DNA of 64,000 bases, from positions 359,582 to 423,581 of the forward strand of contig NZ_HF536773.1 of the NCBI RefSeq assembly GCF_000312665.1, written 5' to 3'. The position numbers and the translations under genes were made by a program. This document shows positions 17,999 through 26,901 of the stretch, one piece after another; the stretch's first letter is position 1; every line of letters starts with the position of its first letter. This stretch comes from Rhizobium mesoamericanum STM3625. Its GTDB lineage: Bacteria; Pseudomonadota; Alphaproteobacteria; Rhizobiales; Rhizobiaceae. The notes under the pieces are model-generated. The model searched no databases and had not been told where the DNA came from. It saw only the letters and a program-made list of their open reading frames with translations.

Positions 17999-19776
17999 GA
18001 GAGCCGATCAAGCTCGTAGAGCTGATCCATGCTCAATGTCGCGATCTCTGCGAAGGGTGTCTGGTTCTTGACACGGCCATTGTGAAGTATGACGACTTCG
18101 TCGCAGAAGGAGATAGTACTGCGGTGATGGCTGATGACGATTGTCGTGCGGCGACCGGCTCTTGATTTCAAAGTTTCGACAATTGCAGCTTCGGACAGTC
18201 CGTCCATGGCATTCGTGGCTTCGTCCAAAATGAGGATTTCCGGATCGCGAACCAGGGCCCTTGCAAGTGCGATGCGCTGTCGTTGACCTGCCGAGACAGT
18301 GGAACCCCTATAGCCGACGACCGTCTCATACCCGTCAGGTAGCTTGTCGATGAACTCGTGCGCCTCGGCAAGTTTGGCCGCGTTCATGGCTTCATCAAGC
18401 GAAGCGCTGTGGCCATAGGTAATGTTTTCCAGGATGGTACCGTCAATCAGCTCAAGGTCCTGGCTGGCGAGTGCAATTTGCTTTCGCCACTGAATGGGAT
18501 CGATTTGATCGAGTGGAATGCCGTCGACCAGAATGGTCCCCGCATCAGGCTCGACAAATCGACACAGTAGATTGACGATCGTCGTTTTGCCGGCCCCTGA
18601 TCGCCCAACGATTGCCGTCGAACGACCCTTACGAATGTCGAAGGTCGCCGCGCGCAGCACGACGGGTCGCGAGGCGGAACCTGGGTATTTGAATGTTACG
18701 CCCTCAAATTTAACGTGCTGGCGAAGTCCGTGAACCGGACGATCGCCCTCAGGCGGCTTCGGTTTATCAGAGGAGTCCAGGAGCCATCTGACCTCTTCCA
18801 ACGAACCACTCCAGCCTTGTACCGCACTCCATGCCATTTGTAGTGCGCGGACATGTGGTTGCAGCCGATAAAGCAAGACGACGAAAGCCGCAATTATCGG
18901 AAAACTTACGCCCCAAAGCCAGGCGCCGACGACAACTGCCAAAAAGAGACCTGAATGCAGGACCTCCGTCAGTGGCGGTAATACTGCCTGGCGCGACTGC
19001 AGAACGAATCCCGCCTTTCTGACGGCATCCGACGAGGAATCGAAGATCGCCTTCTCGCGCTGTTCTTGTCCAAAGGCTCGGATGAGCCGCCCGGCGTGGA
19101 CGAGATGAAGCATCTTGGCAGCGAGTTCGTTGTTGAACGACGTGACGTTGCGGCTCGGATCTTTGAGGCTGGCGGAAAGCAGCGCATGAAGAGCCTGGAT
19201 CAGCACGAGCCCGAGCGCAACGCCCAGTGTCATCTGCCAGGAAAGAAGCAGGAGAAAGGCGAGCAAAATGACTGTGGCCGATGCGTTTACGATCGTCACA
19301 AGTGTGGTCTGTATTGCGTCCGAAGCCCGCCAGGATTCATTAGAGATGATATTGAGCAATCGCCCAGGGCTTTCCTGGAGGAAGAACGGGAATCCAATCG
19401 TCAAAAGCTGGTTGGCAAGAGAACTTCGCATGGCATGGCCGGCTTTGCCGTAGATCATATTGGTGAGCACGGCGTTGCCGAACGCCAATAGGTTCTTCAG
19501 CGTGATCAACCCGAGGATCGCCGCGGCAATCGCAATCAGCCTTGCGCGGTCATCCAACCCAGCCCCCACCTGCTGGAAGGCCGCTGAGAGACCTGCCATC
19601 CCCGATGGTTCCCCCTCGCCCGCGATGATACTGAGCATCGGGATAATGAGACCAATGCCGGTGCCTTCGAGGACAGCCGTGCATAATCCTAAGATGACAA
19701 CAGCCGCAAGCAGGCTGACCTGCCGGCCAAGCGCCTGGCGTAATAGCCGGAAACTCAAAGGGGCGAATTCTAACAT
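17992..19776 (-). CDS. ABC exporter, MsbA-like (fused membrane and ATPase domains)
   Basis: 594 residues: six transmembrane segments in about 1-330 and an ATPase domain from about 355. The Walker A reads VGRSGAGKTT, the signature VSAGQRQR, and the Walker B ILILDEAT, followed by the H-loop ISHHRS. It is a type IV half-size exporter. Its place in the locus suggests export of a lipid-linked glycan or a lipid, but no substrate can be read. The ATG at 19776 with a GGGG-type site is preferred; a TTG at 19845 would overlap the upstream glycosyltransferase gene by 8 bases. Confidence 0.85.
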   Translation of the reverse strand: MLEFAPLSFRLLRQALGRQVSLLAAVVILGLCTAVLEGTGIGLIIPMLSIIAGEGEPSGMAGLSAAFQQVGAGLDDRARLIAIAAAILGLITLKNLLAFGNAVLTNMIYGKAGHAMRSSLANQLLTIGFPFFLQESPGRLLNIISNESWRASDAIQTTLVTIVNASATVILLAFLLLLSWQMTLGVALGLVLIQALHALLSASLKDPSRNVTSFNNELAAKMLHLVHAGRLIRAFGQEQREKAIFDSSSDAVRKAGFVLQSRQAVLPPLTEVLHSGLFLAVVVGAWLWGVSFPIIAAFVVLLYRLQPHVRALQMAWSAVQGWSGSLEEVRWLLDSSDKPKPPEGDRPVHGLRQHVKFEGVTFKYPGSASRPVVLRAATFDIRKGRSTAIVGRSGAGKTTIVNLLCRFVEPDAGTILVDGIPLDQIDPIQWRKQIALASQDLELIDGTILENITYGHSASLDEAMNAAKLAEAHEFIDKLPDGYETVVGYRGSTVSAGQRQRIALARALVRDPEILILDEATNAMDGLSEAAIVETLKSRAGRRTTIVISHHRSTISFCDEVVILHNGRVKNQTPFAEIATLSMDQLYELDRLSS

Positions 19777-19837
19777 AGCTGTGACCCCAAAAAGCGGTAG
19801 GCGCGTGCGAGCGCGAATTCGCGGTTTGTCAAAGCCA

Positions 19838-20941
19838 TCATGCAAGCCCTTGAAGCGGCTCTACCGACCTAGCTGGCACCGACTGATAATATCGTGCCAT
19901 CAGATCCATGCGCCGGGTCGCACCGTCTGAGAAACGGCACAGCCACGGCGCGTAAGTAGCGGACCGAAGGCCGTATCGCTCCCGGCGCCGGATGAGCTGC
20001 CACTTTCCCGTCAGCGTGAGAAATGCATGTGTGAGCTCCGGCCGTTGCTCATCAATGATGAGTTGATACAGGAAATAGAAGAAACACAAGGCACCGTGCG
20101 CATAGCTCAAGGACGACGGGCCTGCTTGCTCGGCGATTTTTCTTTCGATCGCGAGAATGCAAGTGGCAGCGCGGCGCACCGTCTCGGGGGTGACTGCGAC
20201 GCCGATCTCATGAAGGGCACCGGGATCCTCGCAAAGAGACTCCCGTTCAAGGTTTTCGGCGACGATCTTCAGATGCGTTTGGCGCATTTGCCGCTTATGC
20301 CGGCTTGAGACACTGTCGCTGTGGATACGGTAGGCAACGAGGCTCTCATCGATCATCGCCGCTGGAAATCGTCGCGCAATGCGTCCGAAGAGATCGAAAT
20401 CCTCGGCATGGACGTAGCCATCGTCATAGACCAGCATGTCGTCAGGAATGACGTTGCGGTTATACATCACCGTCGAGTGCAGGAAGATCGTAAAGAACAT
20501 CGACAAGATATGCCAATCGCCTGTTTGATAGATCGGATTTGGCCGACCGCGGACCACCCGATTGCCAAGAAGCTGGTCTATACCGGTCCCACTGATTGCG
20601 AGCTGAGGCTGCTTGGCAAAGAGCCCGACCTGGCGCGAGAAACGGGAAGGATAGGAAATATCGTCTGCGTCCATCCTGGCGATAAGGTCGCCCCTCGCCA
20701 GGGCGATGCCCTCGTTCAAAGTCGCAATCAATCCACGATTTTCCCGTGAAACGATACGAATGCGATCATCGGCACTTCGATACCGCTGCAGGATGCCTAG
20801 CGAGCCATCGGTCGACCCGTCGTCAAGCGCAATAATTTCAAAGCGCCCGTAGTCCTGGCGCAGAATGCTTTCGAGTGCGGCACCGACATGGGGTTCACCA
20901 TTGTAGACTGGCAGCACGACGGAGATCAGCGGAACAGACAT
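19838..20941 (-). CDS. Glycosyltransferase family 2
   Basis: 367 residues. The first 210 form a GT-A domain: VPLISVVLPVYNGEPHVGAAL, IALDDGSTDGS and ARMDADDISYPSRF with the DxDD metal site. The remaining 150 residues are a helical tail common in rhizobial exopolysaccharide transferases. It is predicted to transfer one sugar onto the lipid-linked repeat unit at the membrane. The stop lies 61 bases before the ABC exporter start and the gene begins three bases after the acyltransferase stop, so acyltransferase, GT2 and exporter form one operon. Confidence 0.85.
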   Translation of the reverse strand: MSVPLISVVLPVYNGEPHVGAALESILRQDYGRFEIIALDDGSTDGSLGILQRYRSADDRIRIVSRENRGLIATLNEGIALARGDLIARMDADDISYPSRFSRQVGLFAKQPQLAISGTGIDQLLGNRVVRGRPNPIYQTGDWHILSMFFTIFLHSTVMYNRNVIPDDMLVYDDGYVHAEDFDLFGRIARRFPAAMIDESLVAYRIHSDSVSSRHKRQMRQTHLKIVAENLERESLCEDPGALHEIGVAVTPETVRRAATCILAIERKIAEQAGPSSLSYAHGALCFFYFLYQLIIDEQRPELTHAFLTLTGKWQLIRRRERYGLRSATYAPWLCRFSDGATRRMDLMARYYQSVPARSVEPLQGLA

Positions 20942-20944
20942 CCT

Positions 20945-22111
20945 TCAGCTCCCATGTTCATCGCGGTTGGCATAGCTGGGTTGATAGGCTGAAGCATCGT
21001 ACTCTCGCCCGGCGGCCTTGTTCGGCCGGGTCGACGGCAACACATCTGTCCTCGCGGAGCTGACATAGGGAAAGTAGCGCTTGAGCTTGTTGAGCGGCTT
21101 CTCGAATGCCAGCCAGGAAATCGAAGCAAGCATCAATGTGGCCGTGGTCGCAATCACAAACCGACCCGGTCCCTGCTCCGAGACGTTGATCGGGATTGAG
21201 GACTGCGCCTTGACGACCAGCGACAGCACAACTGGGTGAAACAGATAGACGCCGTAACTCATACGTCCGATCGCGGTCATCGACCGCTGTTCCAAGATTC
21301 GGCCGAATGCTCCGCGCACGCCAGAAGAACAGCATCCGACCAGCACCACGAGTGGCAGGAGAGGAAAAACCTCAGCACCAATCCACGTCAACCACTCCAG
21401 GACGGGTGTCATCGGCACTGACTTCAACCAGAGCGCGGTCATGGCGGCGATCGTCAAAGGGACAACACTTAGTCCAATCCATGCCGGCCAGCTCTCAGTT
21501 CTTCTCCGGTGGACGGCAAGAAGGGAACCGGCCACCAGCGCATCCACCGACGCTGGAGGAAGAAGGTCGCGGGCAAGAGCTGGTGTGCCTGTAAATGGCC
21601 AATAGAAGCGATAGGCGAGCGACAACGCTAAGACAGCGACGCTGATCGGTGCAATCAACCGGCGCGGGGCCAAGAACATCACCAGCGGCCAGGCGATATA
21701 GAACTGTTCCTCGATGCTCAAACTCCAGGTGTGACACAACACCCAGGGCGTCCACTCGTTACGAAGCGCATACCAGAAGTTCGATAGATATAGCGCGTGC
21801 CACTTGAGGTTGCCTCTGGCGCCTTCAAGGTTGACGAACCAGATGAAGCCCAACATCGCGAAGTAAGGAGGAAATATGCGCAGTGCGCGGCGAACGTAAA
21901 ACGCCTTCAGCGCGGCCCCCGACTGAAAGCCGACGGAAAAACGCGCGTCCAGCAGGAGCCGGGTTATCAGGAAACCGCTCAGGACAAAGAACAGCCGGAC
22001 GCCGAGATGACCCAGAACTGATCCGTTGACCGCAAAGAAATGGTGGTAGAGGACCATTGAGACGGCGACTGTCCGAAGGCCGTCCAGTTGCCGGTCGCGT
22101 GCATAAGACAT
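20945..22111 (-). CDS. Acyltransferase family 3 (polysaccharide O-acetyltransferase type)
   Basis: 388 residues with about ten transmembrane segments. The start RQLDGLRTVAVSMVLYHHFF carries the conserved Arg and His of the acyltransferase-3 family; RLFFVLSGFLITRLL and SLSIEEQFYIAWPL are further family landmarks. These integral membrane enzymes transfer acetyl or succinyl groups to surface sugars, as ExoZ does. The ATG at 22111 is chosen because GAGGGG lies four bases upstream; an earlier ATG at 22153 lacks a site. It is the first gene of the operon continuing into GT2 and the ABC exporter. Confidence 0.85.
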   Translation of the reverse strand: MSYARDRQLDGLRTVAVSMVLYHHFFAVNGSVLGHLGVRLFFVLSGFLITRLLLDARFSVGFQSGAALKAFYVRRALRIFPPYFAMLGFIWFVNLEGARGNLKWHALYLSNFWYALRNEWTPWVLCHTWSLSIEEQFYIAWPLVMFLAPRRLIAPISVAVLALSLAYRFYWPFTGTPALARDLLPPASVDALVAGSLLAVHRRRTESWPAWIGLSVVPLTIAAMTALWLKSVPMTPVLEWLTWIGAEVFPLLPLVVLVGCCSSGVRGAFGRILEQRSMTAIGRMSYGVYLFHPVVLSLVVKAQSSIPINVSEQGPGRFVIATTATLMLASISWLAFEKPLNKLKRYFPYVSSARTDVLPSTRPNKAAGREYDASAYQPSYANRDEHGS

Positions 22112-22392
22112 TGATCCCCTCAGCCGATTGGGACACGCTCCTTGTGAGAGCATGTCCCGATGGCATTCTTGCAGCTAATGTTGCTGCTGATTGTTCCGCC
22201 CCGGACGAGACGGACTGAAGTATCGACGCGGGGTGAAAAATTCCGACGGATTCGGGCCAAACTGTGACCCCCGGCACATGGTCAGACTTTAGTCCGATGT
22301 CTCAGCGCAAACATATTCGGCCGCTCGACAGCGCTTGCCATTCCAATTCTCTCGATCGGCACAAGTGAAAATCTGCCCGTTGGCCTTTGCGC

Positions 22393-23145
22393 TCAGCGCG
22401 CCAGCCATCCACCATCGACCGGCAGGACGATGCCGTGGACGTAATCGGATGCCTGCGATGCAAGGAAGACGGCCGCACCGCCGAGGTCTGCGGGATCGCC
22501 CCAATGGCCGGCCGGGATACGAGAAAGGATGCTGGCACTCCGATCAGGATCCTCACGCAACGCCGTGGTGTTGTTGGTCACAAAATAGCCTGGCGCAATG
22601 GCATTGACATTTATTCCCTTGGCGGCCCATTCGCAAGCTAGCAACCGGGTCAATCCGGCAAGTCCGCTCTTCGAGGCAGTGTAGGAAGGAATGCGGATGC
22701 CGCCCTGGAAGGACAACAGGGAGGCGATGTTGATGATTTTGCCGGTGCCTCTTTCCAGCATATGCCGGGCGGCAGCCTGCGACAGGAAGAAGACGCTCTT
22801 CAGATTGACGTCCATGACTTCATCCCAATCGGCTTCCGTGAAGTCGATGGCGTCGGCGCGGCGGATGATGCCGGCATTGTTGACCAGGATGTCGAGCTTG
22901 CCGAAGGTTGCCACTGCTTCGTCGACGATTGCCTTTAGCGGCTCGATCGAGCCGAGATCGGCCTTGATTGCGTAAAAGCCTGCGCCGGTCTTGCGAACCG
23001 CAGCTTCCGTTTCGTCCATCGACGAGCGCCCGACGGCAACGATTTTGGCACCGGCAGCCGCCAAGGCGATGGCGATCGCCTGGCCAATTCCGGTATTGGC
23101 ACCGGTGACAATCGCCACCTGGCCGGATAGGTCGAACATGGTCAT
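22393..23145 (-). CDS. kduD: 2-dehydro-3-deoxy-D-gluconate 5-dehydrogenase
   Basis: 250 residues, a classical short-chain dehydrogenase: cofactor motif TGANTGIG at 14-21, NNAG at 89-92 and catalytic YTASK (Tyr155, Lys159). It interconverts 2-keto-3-deoxygluconate and 2,5-diketo-3-deoxygluconate (DKII) with NAD(H), in the pathway for unsaturated uronates. The assignment to KduD rather than another SDR rests on high overall resemblance and on its neighbours KdgF and KduI, with which it forms a tightly spaced operon (7 and 9 bases). No polysaccharide lyase or KDG kinase is present in the window. Confidence 0.9.
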   Translation of the reverse strand: MTMFDLSGQVAIVTGANTGIGQAIAIALAAAGAKIVAVGRSSMDETEAAVRKTGAGFYAIKADLGSIEPLKAIVDEAVATFGKLDILVNNAGIIRRADAIDFTEADWDEVMDVNLKSVFFLSQAAARHMLERGTGKIINIASLLSFQGGIRIPSYTASKSGLAGLTRLLACEWAAKGINVNAIAPGYFVTNNTTALREDPDRSASILSRIPAGHWGDPADLGGAAVFLASQASDYVHGIVLPVDGGWLAR

Positions 23146-23152
23146 GACAGGC

Positions 23153-23491
23153 TCACTTCAAGAACTCGGCGCGATGTGGGGTGAAGCTATCGATTAGCCG
23201 GCCCTTTTCCAACGCCTTGACCCCGTGCACGAGATTGGAAGGAACGATGAAGCTTGCGCCCTGCCGCAGGGTTTCGGTCCGACCATCAATCGTTACCTCG
23301 AAACTGCCTTCCGCCACGTAGCTTGCCTGGATATGCGGGTGCGAATGCTCAGCACCGACAGCATTCTTCTCGAAGGCAACCTCCACCATCATCATCTCGG
23401 GCAGATAGGTCATGATCCGGCGGCTTACCCCAGGCTCCGGGTTGACCCACTTGGCATCGTCGACCGATACGAAAAGATCACTTGCTGTCAT
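23153..23491 (-). CDS. kdgF: KdgF-like cupin, unsaturated uronate ring-opening
   Basis: 112 residues, one cupin domain. The metal ligands expected for KdgF are in place: His49, His51 and Gln55 in EHSHPHIQ and His89 in LVHG. KdgF speeds conversion of 4,5-unsaturated galacturonate or related sugars to the linear 4-deoxy-5-keto-uronate (DKI). Its position between kduI and kduD gives the three successive steps in one transcript. GAGG lies about eight bases before the ATG. Confidence 0.88.
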   Translation of the reverse strand: MTASDLFVSVDDAKWVNPEPGVSRRIMTYLPEMMMVEVAFEKNAVGAEHSHPHIQASYVAEGSFEVTIDGRTETLRQGASFIVPSNLVHGVKALEKGRLIDSFTPHRAEFLK

Positions 23492-23500
23492 CGCGCTTCC

Positions 23501-24343
23501 TCACTTCAGATCTTCGATGGGGACGAGATCGACGTCGGTGTAGTCGATATTATCGCCGGCCATTGCCCAGATGAACGTATAACTCGACGTGCCCGCCCCC
23601 GCATGGATCGACCAGCCCGGCGATAGAACAGCCTCCTCGTTCTTGACGATCAGGTGGCGGGTCTCCTCAGGCTCGCCCATAAGATGCAGGACGCGGGCCT
23701 TTTCCGGCAGATCGAAGTAAAGATAGACCTCCATGCGCCGATCGTGCACATGGCAAGGCATGGTGTTCCACACCGAGCCTGCCGCAAGCGTCGTCATGCC
23801 GACAACGAGCTGGCAAGTCCTGGCGCCTTCCGGATGGATGAACTGAAAGATAGAGCGCTGATTGCTGGTCGCCTGGGCGCCGAGATCGATCCGCTTGGCA
23901 TCGGCGATACCGATGTGTTTCGCAGGATGATGGGCGTGCGCCGGGGCGCTCAGCAGATAGAATTTCGCGGGCTGCGCCAAGGCAACGGATTGGAACGCTA
24001 CTGTACTGCCCATCCCGGCATAGACCATGTCGCGCGTACCGGTGCGAAACTCCTCGCCGTCGATAGTAACGATACCCGCACCGCCAATGTTGACCGCGAT
24101 CAGCTCACGCCGGGCAAGAAGCGTGTCGGTGCCGGCAGGCTTGATCGTTTCTAGCGCCAGGGAACCAGACATCGGCATCGCACCGCCGACGATCATGCGG
24201 TCGTAATTGGTGTAATGGAGCTGAATGCGCCCGGGCACGAAGAGCGGCGGTAACAGGAAATTCTCGCGCAGCTCGGCCGTGCTGCATCTTGCTGCCGTCT
24301 TCGGATCGATTGCGAAGCGGTTGGTAAAATCGGTGTGGTTCAT
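23501..24343 (-). CDS. kduI: 5-keto-4-deoxyuronate isomerase
   Basis: 280 residues (E. coli KduI has 278). It isomerises DKI to DKII. The zinc ligands correspond with an offset of two to the E. coli enzyme: His198, His200 and Glu205 in PCHVHDRRMEVY and His247 in WSIHAG. VNIGGAGIVTIDG and SNQRSIFQFIHPE are further KduI landmarks. The second of two adjacent ATGs is chosen, as GAGGGG then has four bases of spacing. It is the first gene of kduI-kdgF-kduD; an operator-like element lies 28 bases upstream. Confidence 0.93.
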   Translation of the reverse strand: MNHTDFTNRFAIDPKTAARCSTAELRENFLLPPLFVPGRIQLHYTNYDRMIVGGAMPMSGSLALETIKPAGTDTLLARRELIAVNIGGAGIVTIDGEEFRTGTRDMVYAGMGSTVAFQSVALAQPAKFYLLSAPAHAHHPAKHIGIADAKRIDLGAQATSNQRSIFQFIHPEGARTCQLVVGMTTLAAGSVWNTMPCHVHDRRMEVYLYFDLPEKARVLHLMGEPEETRHLIVKNEEAVLSPGWSIHAGAGTSSYTFIWAMAGDNIDYTDVDLVPIEDLK

Positions 24344-24370
24344 CATGCCCCTCACAGAAGCTCTCATCGG

Positions 24371-24389
24371 CAAGTCATCATACATATTG
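24371..24389 (-). promoter_or_regulatory. kduI promoter and operator-like element
   Basis: Read on the minus strand, TATGTATGATGACTTG lies 28 bases before kduI. TATGAT within it could be the -10, with TTGCCA 16 bases upstream as -35. A near copy in the opposite orientation lies at 24504-24520 (13 of 17 positions equal), next to the divergent GntR gene, so this is a probable regulator site. Confidence 0.5.
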
Positions 24390-24503
24390 ATCACAGCATG
24401 GCAACACATGGCGTCAACCACGATCTAGAGATGATTCTGATCAAATGCCTGGTAGGAATTGATATTTTTCGGATTGAATTGAAGCTCCTTTCCATCCTGC
24501 CGT

Positions 24504-24520
24504 TTTTGTATGATAACTTT
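24504..24520 (+). promoter_or_regulatory. Operator-like element before the GntR gene
   Basis: TTTTGTATGATAACTTT, near copy of the element before kduI and oriented towards its own gene, as that one is. The shared core is TGTATGAT. It lies just upstream of the TTGTCT/TATGCT promoter, fitting autoregulation by the adjacent GntR protein. Confidence 0.45.
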
Positions 24521-24529
24521 TGGCGAGAG

Positions 24530-24558
24530 TTGTCTTAGTAACCCGCTCGGTATATGCT
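24530..24558 (+). promoter_or_regulatory. Predicted sigma-70-type promoter of the GntR gene
   Basis: TTGTCT and TATGCT are separated by 17 bases, placing the transcript start near 24565. This excludes the TTG start at 24520 for the regulator and supports the GTG at 24577 or a later start. Confidence 0.4.
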
Positions 24559-24576
24559 TACGCATCATTCACGGAC

Positions 24577-25362
24577 GTGACGACACCCTTGAACCCCGAG
24601 CCCCCACCGGTCGATCTCAATCCATCCCGAAAGCAAAAGCTCTCCGAACGTATTGCCAGTTCGCTTCGTCAGGATTTCCTCTCGGGCCAAATCGCCCTTG
24701 GCCAGAAGCTGCCGACAGAGACCCAACTCGCAGGGACCTTCGACGTCAGCAGAACAGTCATTCGCGAAGCAATCGCCGCCCTCGTTGCCGACGGGTTGCT
24801 TGAAACGAGGCAAGGCGCAGGCATCTTCGTGATCGGCCATCAGTCATCTGTTCCGATCTTAAGGCAGGATAGATCAGGCAACATATCGCATGCTCTGAAC
24901 GTGCTGGAAGTTCGCATTGCGCTTGAAGCTGAAAGTGCGGCGCTGGCGGCAACCCGCAGAAATGCGTCTCAGGAAGCGCAGATCCAGGAGAGCTTTTTCG
25001 AATTCGATCGCCTCCTGCAGCTAGGCAAGCCGACGGGCCAGGCTGACTTTGCCTTCCACCGCTCCATTGCCGAGGCCACCAATAATCCTTTCTATGTCGA
25101 AGTTCTCGATGCGCTCGGCGAGCGTACAATCCCTTGCGACGTCAATTCTCCCTATGCGACCGAGGATGTGCTCTCGTTTCACTACCAGGCCGGCTTACAG
25201 CGGGAGCATCTCGCCATACTCAATGCAATTTCGGCAGGCGACGACGCCGGGGCGCGCGCTGCCATGCGCGCTCATCTCTCGGCGAGCCAGGAACGATATC
25301 GCGAACGCCTGCGCGATCGGCGAGCGCGATATCAAAGCGATGTCAACAAATCTAGCGGTTAG
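24577..25362 (+). CDS. GntR regulator, FadR subfamily (uronate operon)
   Basis: About 261 residues. A winged helix-turn-helix at about 20-85 (KLSERIASSLRQDFLSGQ, then LPTETQLAGTFDVSRTVIREAI and LVADGLLETRQGAG) precedes a helical FCD ligand domain, with conserved Asp/His in DFAFHRSIAEATNN and a later REH. FadR-type GntR proteins often control hexuronate genes. It is divergent from kduI with a common element on both sides, so it probably represses kduI-kdgF-kduD and relaxes when a uronate intermediate binds. The start is uncertain; GTG 24577 is chosen from promoter position. Confidence 0.85.
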   Translation: MTTPLNPEPPPVDLNPSRKQKLSERIASSLRQDFLSGQIALGQKLPTETQLAGTFDVSRTVIREAIAALVADGLLETRQGAGIFVIGHQSSVPILRQDRSGNISHALNVLEVRIALEAESAALAATRRNASQEAQIQESFFEFDRLLQLGKPTGQADFAFHRSIAEATNNPFYVEVLDALGERTIPCDVNSPYATEDVLSFHYQAGLQREHLAILNAISAGDDAGARAAMRAHLSASQERYRERLRDRRARYQSDVNKSSG

Positions 25363-25410
25363 CACTGCTCGAACGGCTCGGATCGAATGACATCTTGCGA
25401 TCACGGCCCA

Positions 25411-26844
25411 TCAAATGTGCCAATCGCTTGCAGTGGCTTCGGTGGCCGCGTGCACCGGACTGTCGGCCAGCGCATAGGCCCTGATGTAGTCGATGTGCAT
25501 TTCCGAACCGTTCGCCAGACCATTCGACGGCGTCCCCGCAGCCCCACCGACAGCGAGGTTCACCAGCATGTACATGGGATTGTGCATATCCTCTGGCGTG
25601 TCCGTCTGCGCGACGGCCACATCGTCGAAATACCAGGTAATATGATCCTCGTCCCAGAGGACGCCATAGTTGTGGAAGCCATCAGTGCTTGGAACCTTGA
25701 CGGGGAAGGACGTCATGGTATGCGCGCCACCATGGTCGCTGTGGACCGTCACATTGACGGTGTTCGGGTCCTGCCCGCGCATCTCGACGACATCGAGTTC
25801 TGGCGGCCAGGATCCGTCCTCCGGAAGCAGCCAGAAGGCCGGCCAGACGCCCTGCTCTGTCGGCATGTCGGCGCGGATTTCGAAATAGCCATAGGTCTGG
25901 GCAAAAGAGGAATGGGTGTTCAGGAGCCCCGACGTGTAGTGATAGCCGTCGATCTGCGATTGGATCGCCTGCGAGGCGGGTTCTGCCGAAATTGTCAATA
26001 CTCCGTTGCTGACGGAGAACGGATTTGCCGATGCGGTCGGCGCATAAGAGGGATTGATGTACCACTGAAGCTCGCCATTGCCAGTCAGCGAACTGCCCCG
26101 TTCCGGCGCCCACCAGAATTTCGCGTCCCACGTTCCTTGATCGCCATTGCGCAAAGACAGACCATTGAACTCGTCGTCGAAGGTGAGCGCCAGATTTGAA
26201 CGGTCGAGTGTCAACTGGAACTGGCTGGCCTGTAAATCCGATGCCGCCGTGTTGGCGAAGACGAGGCTCTCGCCACCACCGAGGTCCAGCCGCAGATTGG
26301 CGCCCTCCTGAGTGGTATGGGCCAGAACCTGCTCGAAGGACGAGAAGCCATAGCTGTTCAGCCGGACGGTATCGTCGCTGCTGAAATCGACGATTAGATC
26401 GCTCCCGTGGCCTCGGGTGAAGATGAATGTATCCGCCCCGCCTCCACCGATCAGCACGTCATTGCCAGCGCCGCCGTCGATCGTCTGCCGTCCAGAGGCT
26501 CCCGAGATGATGTTATCCTGCGAGTTGCCAAAAGCATAACGCCCGTTACCTGTTACTGTGAGGTTTTCGAAGTTCTCAGGTAACGTATAGCTCATCCAGG
26601 TGTTGATCGTATCGACCCCGGCGCCGGGTTCTTCTACTGCGCGGTTGATGCTGGAATAGAGATAGTAGATGTCATCGCCTGTTCCCCCGTGCATGGTCAC
26701 GTTGACGGAACTGTCACCCCATATGGAATCGTTGCCAGATGTGCCGTTCAGCACCGGGCCGGACCCGGTCGCGGAGAACCATGCGGTTGAGGCGCCACTG
26801 TAAAACAGCGGTTGGCCGACGGCGTTTTGTATTGACTTTGCCAT
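25411..26844 (-). CDS. RTX-type GH16 endo-beta-glycanase (ExsH-like)
   Basis: 477 residues. Residues about 30-215 hold calcium-binding RTX motifs (GGTGDD, GGAGNDVLIGGGGAD) and the DF-x-DDTV-x-L module that follows them. Residues about 220-465 are a GH16 laminarinase-like fold with the catalytic ELDVVE: nucleophile Glu349, Asp351, acid/base Glu354. There is no Sec or Tat signal, as expected for a type I substrate, and the exporter genes are immediately upstream. S. meliloti ExsH is a comparable PrsDE-exported glycanase that shortens succinoglycan. AAGGAG lies six bases before the ATG. The target glucan or exopolysaccharide is inferred only. Confidence 0.9.
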   Translation of the reverse strand: MAKSIQNAVGQPLFYSGASTAWFSATGSGPVLNGTSGNDSIWGDSSVNVTMHGGTGDDIYYLYSSINRAVEEPGAGVDTINTWMSYTLPENFENLTVTGNGRYAFGNSQDNIISGASGRQTIDGGAGNDVLIGGGGADTFIFTRGHGSDLIVDFSSDDTVRLNSYGFSSFEQVLAHTTQEGANLRLDLGGGESLVFANTAASDLQASQFQLTLDRSNLALTFDDEFNGLSLRNGDQGTWDAKFWWAPERGSSLTGNGELQWYINPSYAPTASANPFSVSNGVLTISAEPASQAIQSQIDGYHYTSGLLNTHSSFAQTYGYFEIRADMPTEQGVWPAFWLLPEDGSWPPELDVVEMRGQDPNTVNVTVHSDHGGAHTMTSFPVKVPSTDGFHNYGVLWDEDHITWYFDDVAVAQTDTPEDMHNPMYMLVNLAVGGAAGTPSNGLANGSEMHIDYIRAYALADSPVHAATEATASDWHI

Positions 26845-26901
26845 TATCAACTCCTTCGGGTTTTGATGGATCTCAACGTCTTCCTCCTCCTGCGCCTGTA
26901 G

